Assembly (NCBI RefSeq): GCF_008831285.2
Contig: NW_022205268.1
Location: forward strand, 1-57,732
Direction: 5' to 3'
DNA length: 57,732 nt
DNA from: Nymphaea colorata
Lineage: Eukaryota > Streptophyta > Magnoliopsida > Nymphaeales > Nymphaeaceae
Shown: positions 21,878 through 31,838 of the stretch, in pieces
How positions within the stretch are numbered: the first letter of the stretch is position 1
Layout of the letters: every line of letters begins with the position of its first letter
Program-made: the position numbers and the translations under genes
The notes under the pieces: model-generated
The model's input: only the letters and a program-made list of their open reading frames with translations
Database searches by the model: none
What the model was told of the DNA's origin: nothing

Positions 21878-22723
21878 ATGAGAGACTAACGCTACTACCA
21901 GAGACTGCACCAGATCCGCGAGAAATACGGCTACCTCAACGACATCAATCCCGAACAGGACACCCGCCACCCCCCCTTCAAGAGGGAATCCATGCCGGTT
22001 TCCCCCCATCACACCCCCACCCATAACTACCTCAACAACTACGACATCCCGCCCAAGAATACGCACAACGAGGGAAGGTTCGACAGCCAGCTCTCCAGCA
22101 AGCGCCAGAAGGAGAATTTCCCGATGGCTCCGCTCTCCAGCATCAGACAGCAGCCGCCAGCCGACCGAAGCTTCAGGGAAAGGCAGGTCAGCCAGTTCCA
22201 GGAGGACGCAGCTAGGTACAACTTGGAAAGGCCGAGGAATGAGCGTCCCTCCATCTCGGAATGCTCGCAATACGCTGATCTGCCTTCCCAGCTCAACCAA
22301 AACGCAGAGAACTCCAGTCCCATAAGGAAACTCCAATGCGAGCTGCTGAACCAAAACACTCCCAGACAGTATGCCAACAACGAGAGGCCCTCCACTTTCA
22401 CTCCGATCAAAACCAACAAAAACAACTATAGGCCTCCCAGCGCCAATACAACGTAAAGGAGCCCCATTTCCAAGCCTTACGCAACTGAAAACTTCAAATA
22501 ACCATCAATGACCACCAAATACGGTGACAGAGTCTCGATGACTCCGGACCGGACCGAGAAGGCGAGCCTAAATACGCGACGATAGGAGCAGTACTACAAG
22601 AAGAGATAGGCGAGCCAGCTGGGCGGGTGCGGTGATGATGGAGCGAAGTACAGTGCGAGCATAAACAACATCGACAAGATCCAAGAGAAGATCCAGATGG
22701 CGCTCAACAAGAGCAAGAAGTGA
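21878..22723 (+). CDS. disordered Asn/Ser/Pro-rich protein, 281 aa
   Basis: ATG to TGA over 282 codons with a few reassigned codons and no frameshift. The sequence is hydrophilic and low in order: HHTPTHNYLNNYDIPPKNTH, SQLSSKRQKENFPMAPLSSI, RPSTFTPIKTNKNNYRPPSA. A short helix at the end (INNIDKIQEKIQMALNKSKK) may be a dimerisation or binding segment. No domain is recognisable. The composition suggests a regulatory or scaffolding protein with many phosphorylatable Ser/Thr-Pro sites. Confidence 0.65.
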
Positions 22724-22796
22724 TCTAATAATCGTCATTCTCCGCAAACAGCTATCCCAGGGGTTAATAATAGCCTGCTAACCACCATCAATTCAA

Positions 22797-23337
22797 ATGT
22801 TCCCGCTGAACGACAACACCGACCCCTACCACCAGTTCACCTACTACCAAGGCGTCATCGCCAGCGAACTCGTCAGCACGCTCGCCCTTTTCATCCTGCT
22901 GCAGATGTTCCACTACGGCGTGTGGGGGCACGAGGAGGAGATCATCGAGTGGAAGAGGCGCGAGGAGGGCGAGGCGGTGGCGGATCCCGCGCGGTCGGAG
23001 TGGGTACTAGTTGCTGTAGAGTAGAAGTGGAACCAGAAGGGGTGGAACATGTACTTCGCGATCATCTTCGGCAACCACATCTGCGCCATCGTCCTGCCCA
23101 TCACCTACCTCCCCAACATCTTCACCTGCGTCCTCGCCTACTGCCACTTCACCTGCTTCTGCGGCGTACTCATCAACGAGATATTCATCTCCGAGAAAGT
23201 CCCCGGCAAGGGAGGCAAGACCACCACCAACCGCGTCTTTTGGATCCGTAAAAAGATATACATAGCTAGTGATGTGCCTTTTCAACCTGACCTTGATCGC
23301 GGGCGGGCTCACCGGGGTGTCCGACGTGCTTCGCTGA
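22797..23337 (+). CDS. four-helix membrane protein, about 165 aa
   Basis: Hydrophobic segments are VIASELVSTLALFILLQMFH, MYFAIIFGNHICAIVLPITY with LPNIFTCVLAYCHFTCFCGV, and the last one WILMCLFNLTLIAGGLTGVS. The last is readable only after removing a 22-nt GT...AG block (23248-23269). A second in-frame candidate intron of 21 nt (23004-23024) ends with TAG and may or may not be spliced; both versions keep the frame. The cytosolic loop between helices 1 and 2 is charged (EEEIIEWKRREEGEAVAD). No family recognised. Confidence 0.6.
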
Positions 23338-23429
23338 GGAGGAGGGACTTTCTCGTGATGTAATTGGGGACTATGCTGCTATTATTTTATTGATGATTAA
23401 CGAGAATTGCTTGAAATTGTGGGATTCTA

Positions 23430-24676
23430 ATGAATAATAGCAAGAAGCTATCCTCTACCGGCCGCACAACAGACTCAGAAAATCACTGGATAACGCCCAC
23501 AAGTTGCGCCAGGACTTGTTTAGACTCAGGACCAGCCTCTCAAATACTTCCCTCGCCAAAATAGACTTTACTAACACCCTCAAAAAGAACAGCAGCTTCG
23601 CCGCCCTCCCGCCGAAAAAGATAGACACCCTCCCCAAGCCAGGCAAAAGCAATATAAAAAGCAAGCTTGAACTCATTGAGAAAAAGCTGAGAGATGCTAA
23701 AAGGGCGGCATAGCACGAGCAGGAGCACAGCGATATAAAGACAACGCTAGACACCATGCAGAGCCTGGAGGAGATCACCTCATCCGATACCAAAGAGTCC
23801 CTGCGTGAGAGCGAGCACGTCAGAGAGAAGAGCAGACTGTCCAACTACACGACCAACATGCCCAAGCCGGACAACATCCGCCCCATCAGCCACAATCCCT
23901 ACACACTCAAATCCAAGTATTACCTGAGCGAACTGGTGAGGGTAATCCACGAAAGGAAGTCGCTAGCCATGGATCACATCAGCCAATCCATTCAGATGCT
24001 GCTCCAGTACCGGCTCTGCAAACTTAACCAGGAAAGACTGTTCGAGGACGACGCCAAGATCAGTCTTCCGCTGGCCGAGCACAACAAAAACAAGAAAACC
24101 CTTATACTGGACTTAGATGAGACGCTCATTCACTGCTTCGAGAGGGGGGAGTCCAATCCCGACCTGAAACTGACCATCAGCATCGACGGTTTCCCCTTTG
24201 AGGTGGGCATCAACATCCGTCCCTACGCCATTTCCTTCCTCAAGCGGATGAAGAAACGCTGGGAAATCATCGTCTTCACCGCCAGCCACCAGAGCTACGC
24301 CGACTCCATCCTCAACGAGCTCGATCCGTAGGGCGTCCTGGTGGATCACCGGCTCTACCGCCAGCATTGCCGCTAGCTGACCACCGACCTCTTCATCAAG
24401 GATCTGTCGAAGATAAACAGAGATTTGTCCAAGACTGTGCTGGTGGACAACTCTGCCTACTCCTACGCGATGCAGATCGACAACGGCATTCCCATAATCC
24501 CCTTCTACGAGGGGAAAGATTTCGAGCTGAGTGCCCTGTAGCACTACCTAAACAAGCTGAGCGAGTGCACCGACGTAAAGGAGATGAACAGGGACTATTT
24601 CCAGTTGCACAGGTACACATCCTACGACAACTCTGTGTGCTTGGTGAAAGAGCTCTACTGCTCCAAGGTGCAGTGA
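23430..24676 (+). CDS. FCP1/SCP-type (HAD) protein phosphatase
   Basis: These Mg2+-dependent phosphatases remove phosphate from Ser/Thr, classically on the RNA polymerase II C-terminal domain. The catalytic motif DLDETLIH (DxDxT) is intact at about two thirds of the protein. It is followed by NIRPYAISFLKRMKKRWEII, the VFTAS motif II, LYRQHC, FIKDLSKINRDLSKTVLVDN with the motif III Asp, and DNGIPIIPFYEG. The roughly 230-residue N-terminal extension is basic and probably disordered. The whole arrangement resembles the SCP/NLI-interacting-factor subfamily rather than FCP1 itself (no BRCT domain). TAG codons occur at LDPxG, CRxL and SALxHYL. One base seems lost near 23450. Stop TGA. Confidence 0.88.
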
Positions 24677-24925
24677 CTGCCCAATAGAGTATTTATTATT
24701 CATAAATTTTATTTATGATACCTTCCACACTTGATTCAGTAGCTGTTTTTCCCATCCGAACCGAAAGCAAATCCGCTGTATTTTCCCCTTTGGGTTGTTG
24801 GTGGTGTTGCACTGGAATACTATCATCCAAAAATGTGAAACCCTTAAAGTTGTAAATTATATTCAATTAACAATTCATCCTACTTCATATCTTTAACAAC
24901 TTTCAGTTCCAAATAAAATTTTAGA

Positions 24926-26189
24926 ATGGGTTGCAACACCTCGCAGGTACAGTCCGCCCCACGTAGAAGGAAACCGATAGCTTCGGACTCCTCTCCAAAC
25001 CCCACGTCTTCTTCCTCCTCGGCGGCCCCGGAAGCGGAAAGGGAACGCAGGCCTAGAACCTGATCCGCGACTACAAGTTCAAGCACCTATCGACTGGGGA
25101 CCTCCTGCGGGAGGAGCAGCAGAAGGGAGGATAGCTGGCAAGGACCATCTAGAGCTTCATCAAGGAAGGAAAGCTGATCAGTTCGGAACTGGTGGTGAGG
25201 CTCATCGAAAGCAGCATTTCAACTTACGGAAACCGGCGCTACCTGCTCGACGGCTTCCCCCGCAACCAGGAAAACTGGGACGAGTTCGAGAAGCGCCTCG
25301 CCGACAAGGTGGTCGTCCGCAACCTGCTCTACTTCGACTGCCCCACGCAGACGCTCATCGACCGCATGACCGAGCGCGCCAAGACCAGCGGCCGCGCCGA
25401 CGACAACCCCGAAACCATGAAGAAACGCATCCTCACCTTCGAGAGCGAAACGCTCCCCATCGTCAGGAGCTTCGAGGAGAGGCACAACTGCATCAAGGTC
25501 GACGCCACCAAGAGTCGCGACGAGGTCTACTCCGAACTCAAGAACAAACTCACCGAAGCCAACATCCACCCGCCCAATCCCGCAGAAATGCTCTTCGTAT
25601 TGGGAGGACCAGGCTCCGGCAAGGGCACGTACGCATCCCATAACATAGCCAATGCGATATTCTAGTCAAAAAATATAACTTCGTCCATCTTTCAACTGGA
25701 GACCTGCTCAGGGATTAGGTAAAGACCGGCTCCAAGCTGGGCAGGGAACTAGAGGGAATCATGAAGGAGGGCAAGCTCATCTCCAGCGAATTGATGGTGA
25801 AACTCATCAGGGAAAAGATAGAGAGTCGCAATTTCGGAGGAAGGTACCTGCTGGACGGATTCCCCCGCGGCCAGGAGAACATGGACGTCTGGGAGAAGGA
25901 GATGGCCAAGTGGGTGAACCTCAAGTCAGCCATCTACTTCGAGTGCACTGAGGAGGAGCTCAAGAAGAGACTGCTGGAGAGGGGCAAGACTAGCGGCAGG
26001 GCCGACGACAATGAGGAATCCATCGCCAAGAGACTGAAGGTGTTCAACGACCAGACAAAGCCAGTTATTGATTTCTACGAAAAGCAGCACAAGTTGCACA
26101 GGTTCAACGCCAACAGGGACGTGGCTTCCATCACCGCCGACGTGGAGAAGCACTTGGACGGGCTCGGCATCTTCCCCGCCAACTCCTGA
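24926..26189 (+). CDS. AK: double-domain adenylate/nucleoside monophosphate kinase, likely lipidated
   Basis: Two complete kinase domains stand in tandem (about residues 30-215 and 220-407). Each has a P-loop (GGPGSGKGTQ), the HLSTGDLLR motif, a lid region with LLDGFPR, and an RADDN segment with ERAKTSGR or ERGKTSGR. Both lids are short, so this is the AK1-like type. Introns 24947-24966 and 25629-25648 are each 20 nt; removing them gives 407 aa with no correction. The N-terminus MGCNTSQ is a myristoylation/palmitoylation signal, suggesting attachment to ciliary or plasma membrane. Because the domains are homologous, they test the code: four TAGs fall opposite Asp, Glu, Glu and Lys of the other copy. 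Confidence 0.95.
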
Positions 26190-26240
26190 ACCACCCATGT
26201 TATTTATATCCTAAATGAAAAAATAGTAATAATATTATGA

Positions 26241-27140
26241 TCAGTTTAAATTGTCCAGGGCCGCAGGGTTGAAGATGGCCTCCTGGAAGCGCCTCAACCG
26301 CTTGATGTGCATCTCCTTGCACTCGATTTTCGACTCGAAGATGGCGGAAAGGCACCGTTTGCGGAAGAAGTGGAGGCTGACCATGCGGAAGAGCCTCGAG
26401 TTGGCTGAGCTGGAGTGCCACCGGGTCACCAAGTACTCCCGAGTTATGTTGTTCTCCTTCTTCCAGAGCCGGATCTCACCGATGAAACTCTCCCATTCCT
26501 AGTTCTGCACCGCGAAGTGCTTGCGCAGCGTTGTTCTATTCTTCCAAATATACTTGAACAACAACTTCCCCATGTTCTTCGTCACGTTCTTCGTCGACAC
26601 CTTGCCCTGCCCTGCAGACTGCTGCTTCTGCGAGGAAGCCTCGTTGGAGGTGCTCAGCATGTGCCTGGAGTCTGCTTCCGAGTCGTCGTGGGTGGGGAGG
26701 AAGGGCAGATCGATGGAGGCGGAGAAGTGGCGGTAGGAGGCGTCTCGGGCGTCGAGGGTGTCGATGTCGATGAGGGCGGTGGGTTCCTCGACGAAGTAGT
26801 GCTGCACGCTGCTGAACCGCTCCTCCTCGTCAAAGTAGCACTCGGATTTCCCCCTCCTGAGAGAGAGGACGTTGTAGAGGGGGTCATCGAGGCCAGAGTG
26901 GTCGTGTTCCCTGTCGAGGCCGAGGGGGAGTTGAAACTTGTCGTCTGATTCGCAAACGAAGGTGAAGTTCCTGAGGGAGAAGGAGTTCAATTCTGCGAAT
27001 CTTTCGGTATTGATTCCGTGGAGAGAGTGAATTTCTGATTTTTCTAGGAGGTTTTGGGCGGGGTGTGGGCTATTTTCGAGGTCCTGGGGGGAGATCTCGA
27101 AGTAGGGGTGCGAGATGGGTGTATTAAAAGCGCTTATCAT
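26241..27140 (-). CDS. uncharacterised protein, 299 aa, paralogue of 27726-28535
   Basis: The frame is intact from ATG to TGA (300 codons, one TAG). The first 180 residues are acidic and disordered-looking (KSECYFDEEERFSSVQHYFV, RDASYRHFSASIDLPFLPTH). The last 110 residues form a compact basic helical domain: NMGKLLFKYIWKNRTTLRKH, EYLVTRWHSS, FRMVSLHFFRKRCLSAIFES, KEMHIKRLRRFQEAIFNP. The same domain pattern appears in the gene upstream on the same strand (FIRKRSLHYIYSSKI, HAKYRLKLLSSLQNP), so the two are tandem divergent paralogues. I know no named domain for this; it resembles large uncharacterised families in Paramecium and Tetrahymena. Confidence 0.7.
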
Positions 27141-27725
27141 AACAATCAGATTTTAAAGTCAAATAATATTATATAATTTGACCAACAACATACCATTTTA
27201 TAACGAGGGACGCCCAACCATCCCCAATACACCCCCATTTTATTTTGGAACCCATCCTTTTCCATCTTTTCCCTCAAAAACTAAATAATCTTAAGACTTA
27301 ATATTAACACCCCCACCCTCCGCAAATGCCGAATCGCATACCCATATCTTTTGATGAAAAAAGGCAATTCGAAACATAAGAGAGGGCAAGAGGGGGCAAA
27401 GCTTGGTTGGCGTTTTGGGAAGAGATTGGAAGGTTTTGATGAACTGATGTTTATTGAAGTAGCATGATAAATCCATTATTAGTTATGCATCCAAAACCAC
27501 CTGTTCTCATTGTCTAGAAGCAATAAAATAAAGGGTTGGCTTCAACCATCTTGCTTCGCTTTTCGCTTATTTGATTGTTGCTATGATATAACGCAAATCT
27601 TATTAAAGCTTCAAATAACCGCCACAATCAACTTTCCTCCTCTCGACCGTATTTCAGTTGGCTAAAGTGGTTGTAGTGGTCAGTGCGAGTAAATAATAGG
27701 ATAAAGTATCATTGGGTGGGTAGTT
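27141..27725. other. intergenic between the two paralogues
   Basis: About 585 bp, strongly AT-rich. Open stretches exist (for example minus strand near 27291-27476) but their composition is not coding-like. No repeat, RNA gene or remnant of the neighbouring paralogues was recognised. Confidence 0.5.
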
Positions 27726-28535
27726 TCACTTGAAGCTGCTGAACTCGAGTGGGTTTTGCAAGGAACTCAGGAGCTTCAATCGGTATTTGGCATGGCTCAG
27801 CTTGTTCTCTATCTTGGAGGAGTAGATGTAGTGCAGGCTCCTCTTCCTGATGAAGTAGGCATACACCATCCTCATCATCTTCCCATAAGTCTCATGCAGC
27901 CATATCTCCTTCAGCCTGTTAATCGTGTACACCCTGCTCGCTTTCTCACTACGCACATACTCCAAGAAGCTATTGAGCTCACAAGTCTAGAATTAGTTCC
28001 TTTTCTTCATCAGCATCTTTTTGATGAGGAGTGGATTTTCAAGGATGAAGGTAAAGACAGCCTTGATGTAATTCTTGGGAATGTTCTTAGTCTCATCTCT
28101 CTCCCTGTATTGCTTCCCATCTGCTTCCCTTGGAGGAGTTGCTACAGTTCCTTTTTATTGGGTTGGAAGTGAGTTGCTAATACTGTAAGCCGCCATTATT
28201 TCTGTGTGATTAGGATTCATGATGCTATCAATATCGATGCAGTTACTGCAGTGGGGGGCAGACTCATCATCGATTTCATCCTTATCGGTGGAATTCTCTT
28301 AGGTCGGCATTAATTCTGGGTGTTACTGGCTCTAGGGATAATTGGCAATAAGTGAAGCCTAAGAAACCAAAATATTGTTGATCTATAGACGATATGGACT
28401 GCATAACTTATTAGGATTCGAAAGGCTTTCTTCTCTTAGTGGCAGTTATTGCATTTTTTGACCATTTTAGTGATTTCCACAGAGACTGGTGCTTTGAAAT
28501 TGAGTAAAGGCGCAAGATTTTGAGTTTTGCATCAT
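27726..28535 (-). CDS. uncharacterised protein, tandem paralogue, frameshifted
   Basis: The C-terminal domain is clear: KNYIKAVFTFILENPLLIKK, NSFLEYVRSEKAS, YGKMMRMVYAYFIRKRSLHY, HAKYRLKLLSSLQNPLEFSS then FK and TGA. It aligns with the last 110 residues of the gene at 26241-27140. The middle is acidic (DKDEIDDESAPHCSNC). N-terminal parts such as MQSISSIDQQYFGFLGFTYC and KAPVSVEITKMVKKCNNC lie in different frames, so at least two bases are missing, and the start (28535 here) is uncertain. Cys-x2-Cys pairs near the N-terminus suggest a zinc-binding module that the neighbour lacks. Reassigned codons are frequent. Confidence 0.6.
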
Positions 28536-28588
28536 CCGCAGAAGGGATTGTTGATTCCTGATATTAATTATAAACGTAAATCAACGCC

Positions 28589-28837
28589 TCAAATTAAAGG
28601 CATAGCATTTTAAATAAAATTGATTATGTATGACGCAATTCTCACCATCATGTTGTTGACTTATCGTCCTCCAGTCCTAACATGATCCCAGCATTTGAGC
28701 AGCAATTCCTGTGGCTTTGGCCCTTACCAGGCCTGCGCTCGCTGGAGCTGAATAGAGATTACGTTTTGGGTGATGAAGGGTGATGTTGATGCTGTGAGTG
28801 ATGGTGGGGGGAGGCGCTGGTGGCGCTGGACTTGCCA
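28589..28837 (-). CDS. doubtful small gene
   Basis: A GC-richer patch inside AT-rich sequence can be read as MASPAPPAPPPTITHSINIT and onward to SAPASAGL. A 19-nt GT...AG block (GTAAGGGCCAAAGCCACAG) follows, then ELLLKCWDHVRTGGR and a hydrophobic end before TGA. This would give about 76 aa. The evidence is only composition and a plausible intron. It could instead be a leader or misread part of the next gene. Confidence 0.3.
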
Positions 28838-29458
28838 TTCCTGTGTCTATAAGTTAGATAATAAAGTAAAGGTGAAAGGAAACATTTCCTTATCAATCTA
28901 AGGGACTTTTGTTGGCAAAAATTTTGGAGTGCGCAACTGTAATTATTATAAAAATTAAGATGGCTTTTTAATATATTTAAATCAAAATCCTTCAACTTTG
29001 CACCCTCCACCAAAACTGCCCTTTTTAGCCAAGGAAAGCAATCCTTGATCCGTGAATAACATCATGGATCTGTTTCATATGTTTTTAATATGTTTGCACT
29101 CATGGGAGGAGCTAATGATTATTCGTCCGTGATTATGCAATTAATAATGCTTAAATGATGATGGATAGAGCCAGATACAATAGAATCCTCAATTTTAACT
29201 AATTTGATATTTTCCTCATTTATTCTTTTTTCTTGGAGTTAATAATCAAAGATTTATCATGCTAATAGACTATACGCTTGCCAAAAAAGTAAAATAATTA
29301 ACTATTCCATTGCTTTATTCATTGAAAATCATCTTTCTCGACCATTGGCAATCCCACTAAATCTCTTATATTAATAAAAGAGTTATTCTGCCAAATTTGA
29401 TTAGTTTGCCAGAAAAAGAGTCACTTATAACTCCAATTAACCCAACCACTATAATCTT
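28838..29458. other. intergenic, AT-rich
   Basis: About 620 bp between divergent genes, the longest stretch with no gene candidate. I see no protein-like frame, tandem repeat, inverted repeat or tRNA-like element. It could hold a replication origin or a small RNA, but nothing in the bases shows it. Confidence 0.5.
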
Positions 29459-30562
29459 ATGAGGCGAGAGGCTGAAATCACCGAATTTTACGGCGTTGAC
29501 GTCTCAGAATATAACATCAGGCCCCTCAAGGACAGGCAGCTCATCCCCAAAGACCAGCTCAACGTCAACATCAATAACGCACACATCTACGCACACGCCT
29601 ACCAAAACGGCTACGACGCCCCCTCAGAGAACAGGATCACCAAAACGGCACTCAAGAACAATGATGGAGTGGAATTCACTGTGGACAGGCTGAATAGAAA
29701 ATTTAAAGACTATAGGCTCAATCCATACCAGCAGATCTTCAAGAAACCCAAGAAGACGGTGCCCAAGGTGAGGACTGCTAACGCCAAGAAGAAGGAGGCC
29801 TACCAAGTGCTGTCACCCGAGCAAATCGTGATAAAATGCGCCAGGCAAGCCTACGCTCGGTAGATACTCGAGAAAGAAAAGCGTGATGTAAAGGTGGAGC
29901 CGAGAATTCCCACCGAGTAAGAGGTTAAAAGGAAGCAGCACCAGCTGATACGAAGGATATAGAGGACGCTTATCATCAAAGCTTACAAGTACATGCTGTT
30001 TGCTATCTTCGGAAGCGCCATCTATACAAAAGGCTGGAGGATCAGTAGAGAATAGCTGAAGGAAAAGCTGCAGCTGCCAGCCGAAAGCTACAACATCAAT
30101 TTCATGAAGGCCATCCTCGCGCATAGATACGCAAAGGCGGCCCTCGACAGGGAGATCTTCATGGAGAAGAAAAAGAAATACCAAAGGGAAAGACTGGAAA
30201 GGTGGAAGCAGCTGAAAGCGGTGCGAGCCTATTAGAAGAAGCTTTTTGTCCCCCACTCCCAGATCAGCTATCCTCACAAAGAGGAGGATCTCTACAAAGT
30301 GAAGCGGGAACATGAGATAAAGTCTAAGGAGGCTAAGGTGGAGGGCGAGAGGATCAAGAGGACGAAGAAGAGAAAGATGAGGAAGCAGAAGGTGTGGTAT
30401 AGGGACAACGGCCAGCCTAACTCCAAATAGATTCAAAAATAAGTGGATGAGACCAGGATAGATTTGTAAGAAATCGAAGAAGACGAAGAAGAGGCTCGCG
30501 AATAGCTCTAGTAATTGGTCAGCTTCGAGGAAGTACAAAAGGAAGTCGCTTCAATTCAGTGA
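29459..30562 (+). CDS. basic coiled-coil protein, 367 aa
   Basis: The frame is intact over 368 codons and contains at least twelve reassigned codons, both TAA and TAG. Without reassignment it would end at residue 134. The N-terminal third (MRREAEITEFYGVDVSEYNI, NINNAHIYAHAYQNGYDAPS) seems folded. A Lys/Arg-rich helical middle (REIFMEKKKKYQRERLERWK, KRTKKRKMRKQKVWYRDNGQ) is followed by a strongly acidic tail (IEEDEEEARE). Clusters of reassigned codons lie inside the acidic tail, which fits Glu. No family recognised. Confidence 0.72.
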
Positions 30563-30633
30563 TATTATATCAAATCAATCATCAAGCTCCACTCGTCTTA
30601 TAAGGTTCGAAATGAAAGCAAGAATGGGAGATA

Positions 30634-31341
30634 TCACTTGGTTGGACTTCTGATTCTGGCCTGCTTCTGCAACTGGGTCAGTTCCTCGATGATCTCCGTT
30701 TCAAACTTGGCCCTGAGGTAGTTGGTTTCTTCTAGGTCTATCTTCCACTCCTACCTTCCCAGCGCGTAGTATTTGAATCCGGTGGACTTCTTATTCTCCT
30801 TCTTGCTGCTGGTCTTATTGAAATACTCCTTGATCTTTTCCTCGACGCCGTTGCGGAAGGTGAGATCCTTGACCAGCAGATTTTAATCAACAGGAACTTT
30901 TTTCAAAATTTATTGAACTTCCGGCTGGTTCAAGAAGTCAATCTCGGTGCTCTTGGAGGTTATGTTGTAGATCTTGTCTATCTGCTTCTTGAGCTCGGAA
31001 AGCTCGGTTTTATTCTCCATGACCAGCATGATCTTGAGACAATGTTTTTGGGATGGCGCCAGGAAGATGAGGCAACGCAGGTCTCCGATATACTTGGTGT
31101 AATTGGGGAAATTGGAGTAGAGTTCAAAGTCGAAGTTGATATCTAGGTTCTGGGTGCTGACGACGCAGAAGCCGTAGGTGTATTTCTTCTGGTAGAGGAT
31201 AAGCAGTCCTGAGCAGTTCTCCTGCCAGTCGGCCCCGTCGATGTGGATGAGCATCTTGACCCTGTTCACGAAGAGGATGATGCGCTTGTCCTTGTCGAAG
31301 CGGCGCTGCAGCTCCTTCTCCAGCAGAGGGTCTATCTTCAT
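30634..31341 (-). CDS. hypothetical protein, possible EVH1/PH-like N-terminal domain
   Basis: An intact 236-codon frame. The first 140 residues alternate beta-like strands (DKRIILFVNRVKMLIHIDGA, SGLLILYQKKYTYGFCVVST, KYIGDLRCLIFLAP) and end in a helix, a pattern compatible with an EVH1 or Dcp1-like fold; this is a weak suggestion only. The C-terminal 100 residues are helical and charged (KIKEYFNKTSSKKENKKSTG, LRAKFETEIIEELTQLQKQA). Reading TAA as Glu produces natural motifs here: VQEILKKVPVDENLLVKDL. It converges with the preceding gene; 71 bp separate the two stops. Confidence 0.65.
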
Positions 31342-31838
31342 CGCAATTAGAACGATATTTAATTTATATCGATGCCAATCGAGAATTAGAGTGATTTTAT
31401 ATAAACTAAACCCAATCAATGACCGGTAATCCCGAATAAAAAACAAGCGTAGACTGGTAAATGAATGGCAGGAGGGCCGTGAGGAAGGGCCTCTGGGGGC
31501 GGTGATTGACTTTTTCGGGTTTTTATCGATGGAATTTCCTTTTATTCGTTTTTGATTTACATATCATTAGCTATGTTATACTATGCTTTAAAGCGAAATA
31601 GCCTGATTTGCGATTTCTTCCTTTTTGGGGAGCGATATAATAAGTGCATATTGGGTATTCTTGCCAAAAACAGGGCGAGTGTGCTGGGCGTTCGGTTTAA
31701 CTTCATAAAATTCTATGCTTATATTAATAAAATAGATTATAAGTTAGGGCATAGGGAATGGGACTCGAGTGTGCGAAACCAATCGAGATGCAGAGCTCTC
31801 GCCAGGAGGATAGCAGGTAGAAAACGTTTTAAGCCGAA
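31342..31838. other. intergenic, divergent region
   Basis: About 500 bp of AT-rich sequence between divergent genes. An open frame in 31552-31851 is not coding-like in composition. No repeats or RNA genes recognised. Confidence 0.5.

Noticed and set aside
23004-23024. Counting this 21-nt GT...AG block as a certain intron
   Set aside because: It is in frame with or without removal, so the sequence alone cannot decide; it is listed only as a candidate in the gene entry.
24926-26189. TAA/TAG = Gln, the commonest ciliate code, or Tyr
   Set aside because: Alignment positions favour Glu: five of six sites in FRA10AC1 and three acidic of four in the adenylate kinase. A few sites (GKGxG in FRA10AC1, HPHxW in the ADP-ribosylhydrolase) face Gln in animals, so Gln is not formally excluded. 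Tyr finds no support.
28400-30620. tRNA-like B-box sequences (GATTCGAAAGG near 28412, GGTTCGAAATG near 30606)
   Set aside because: No acceptor stem, A-box or anticodon arm could be folded around them.
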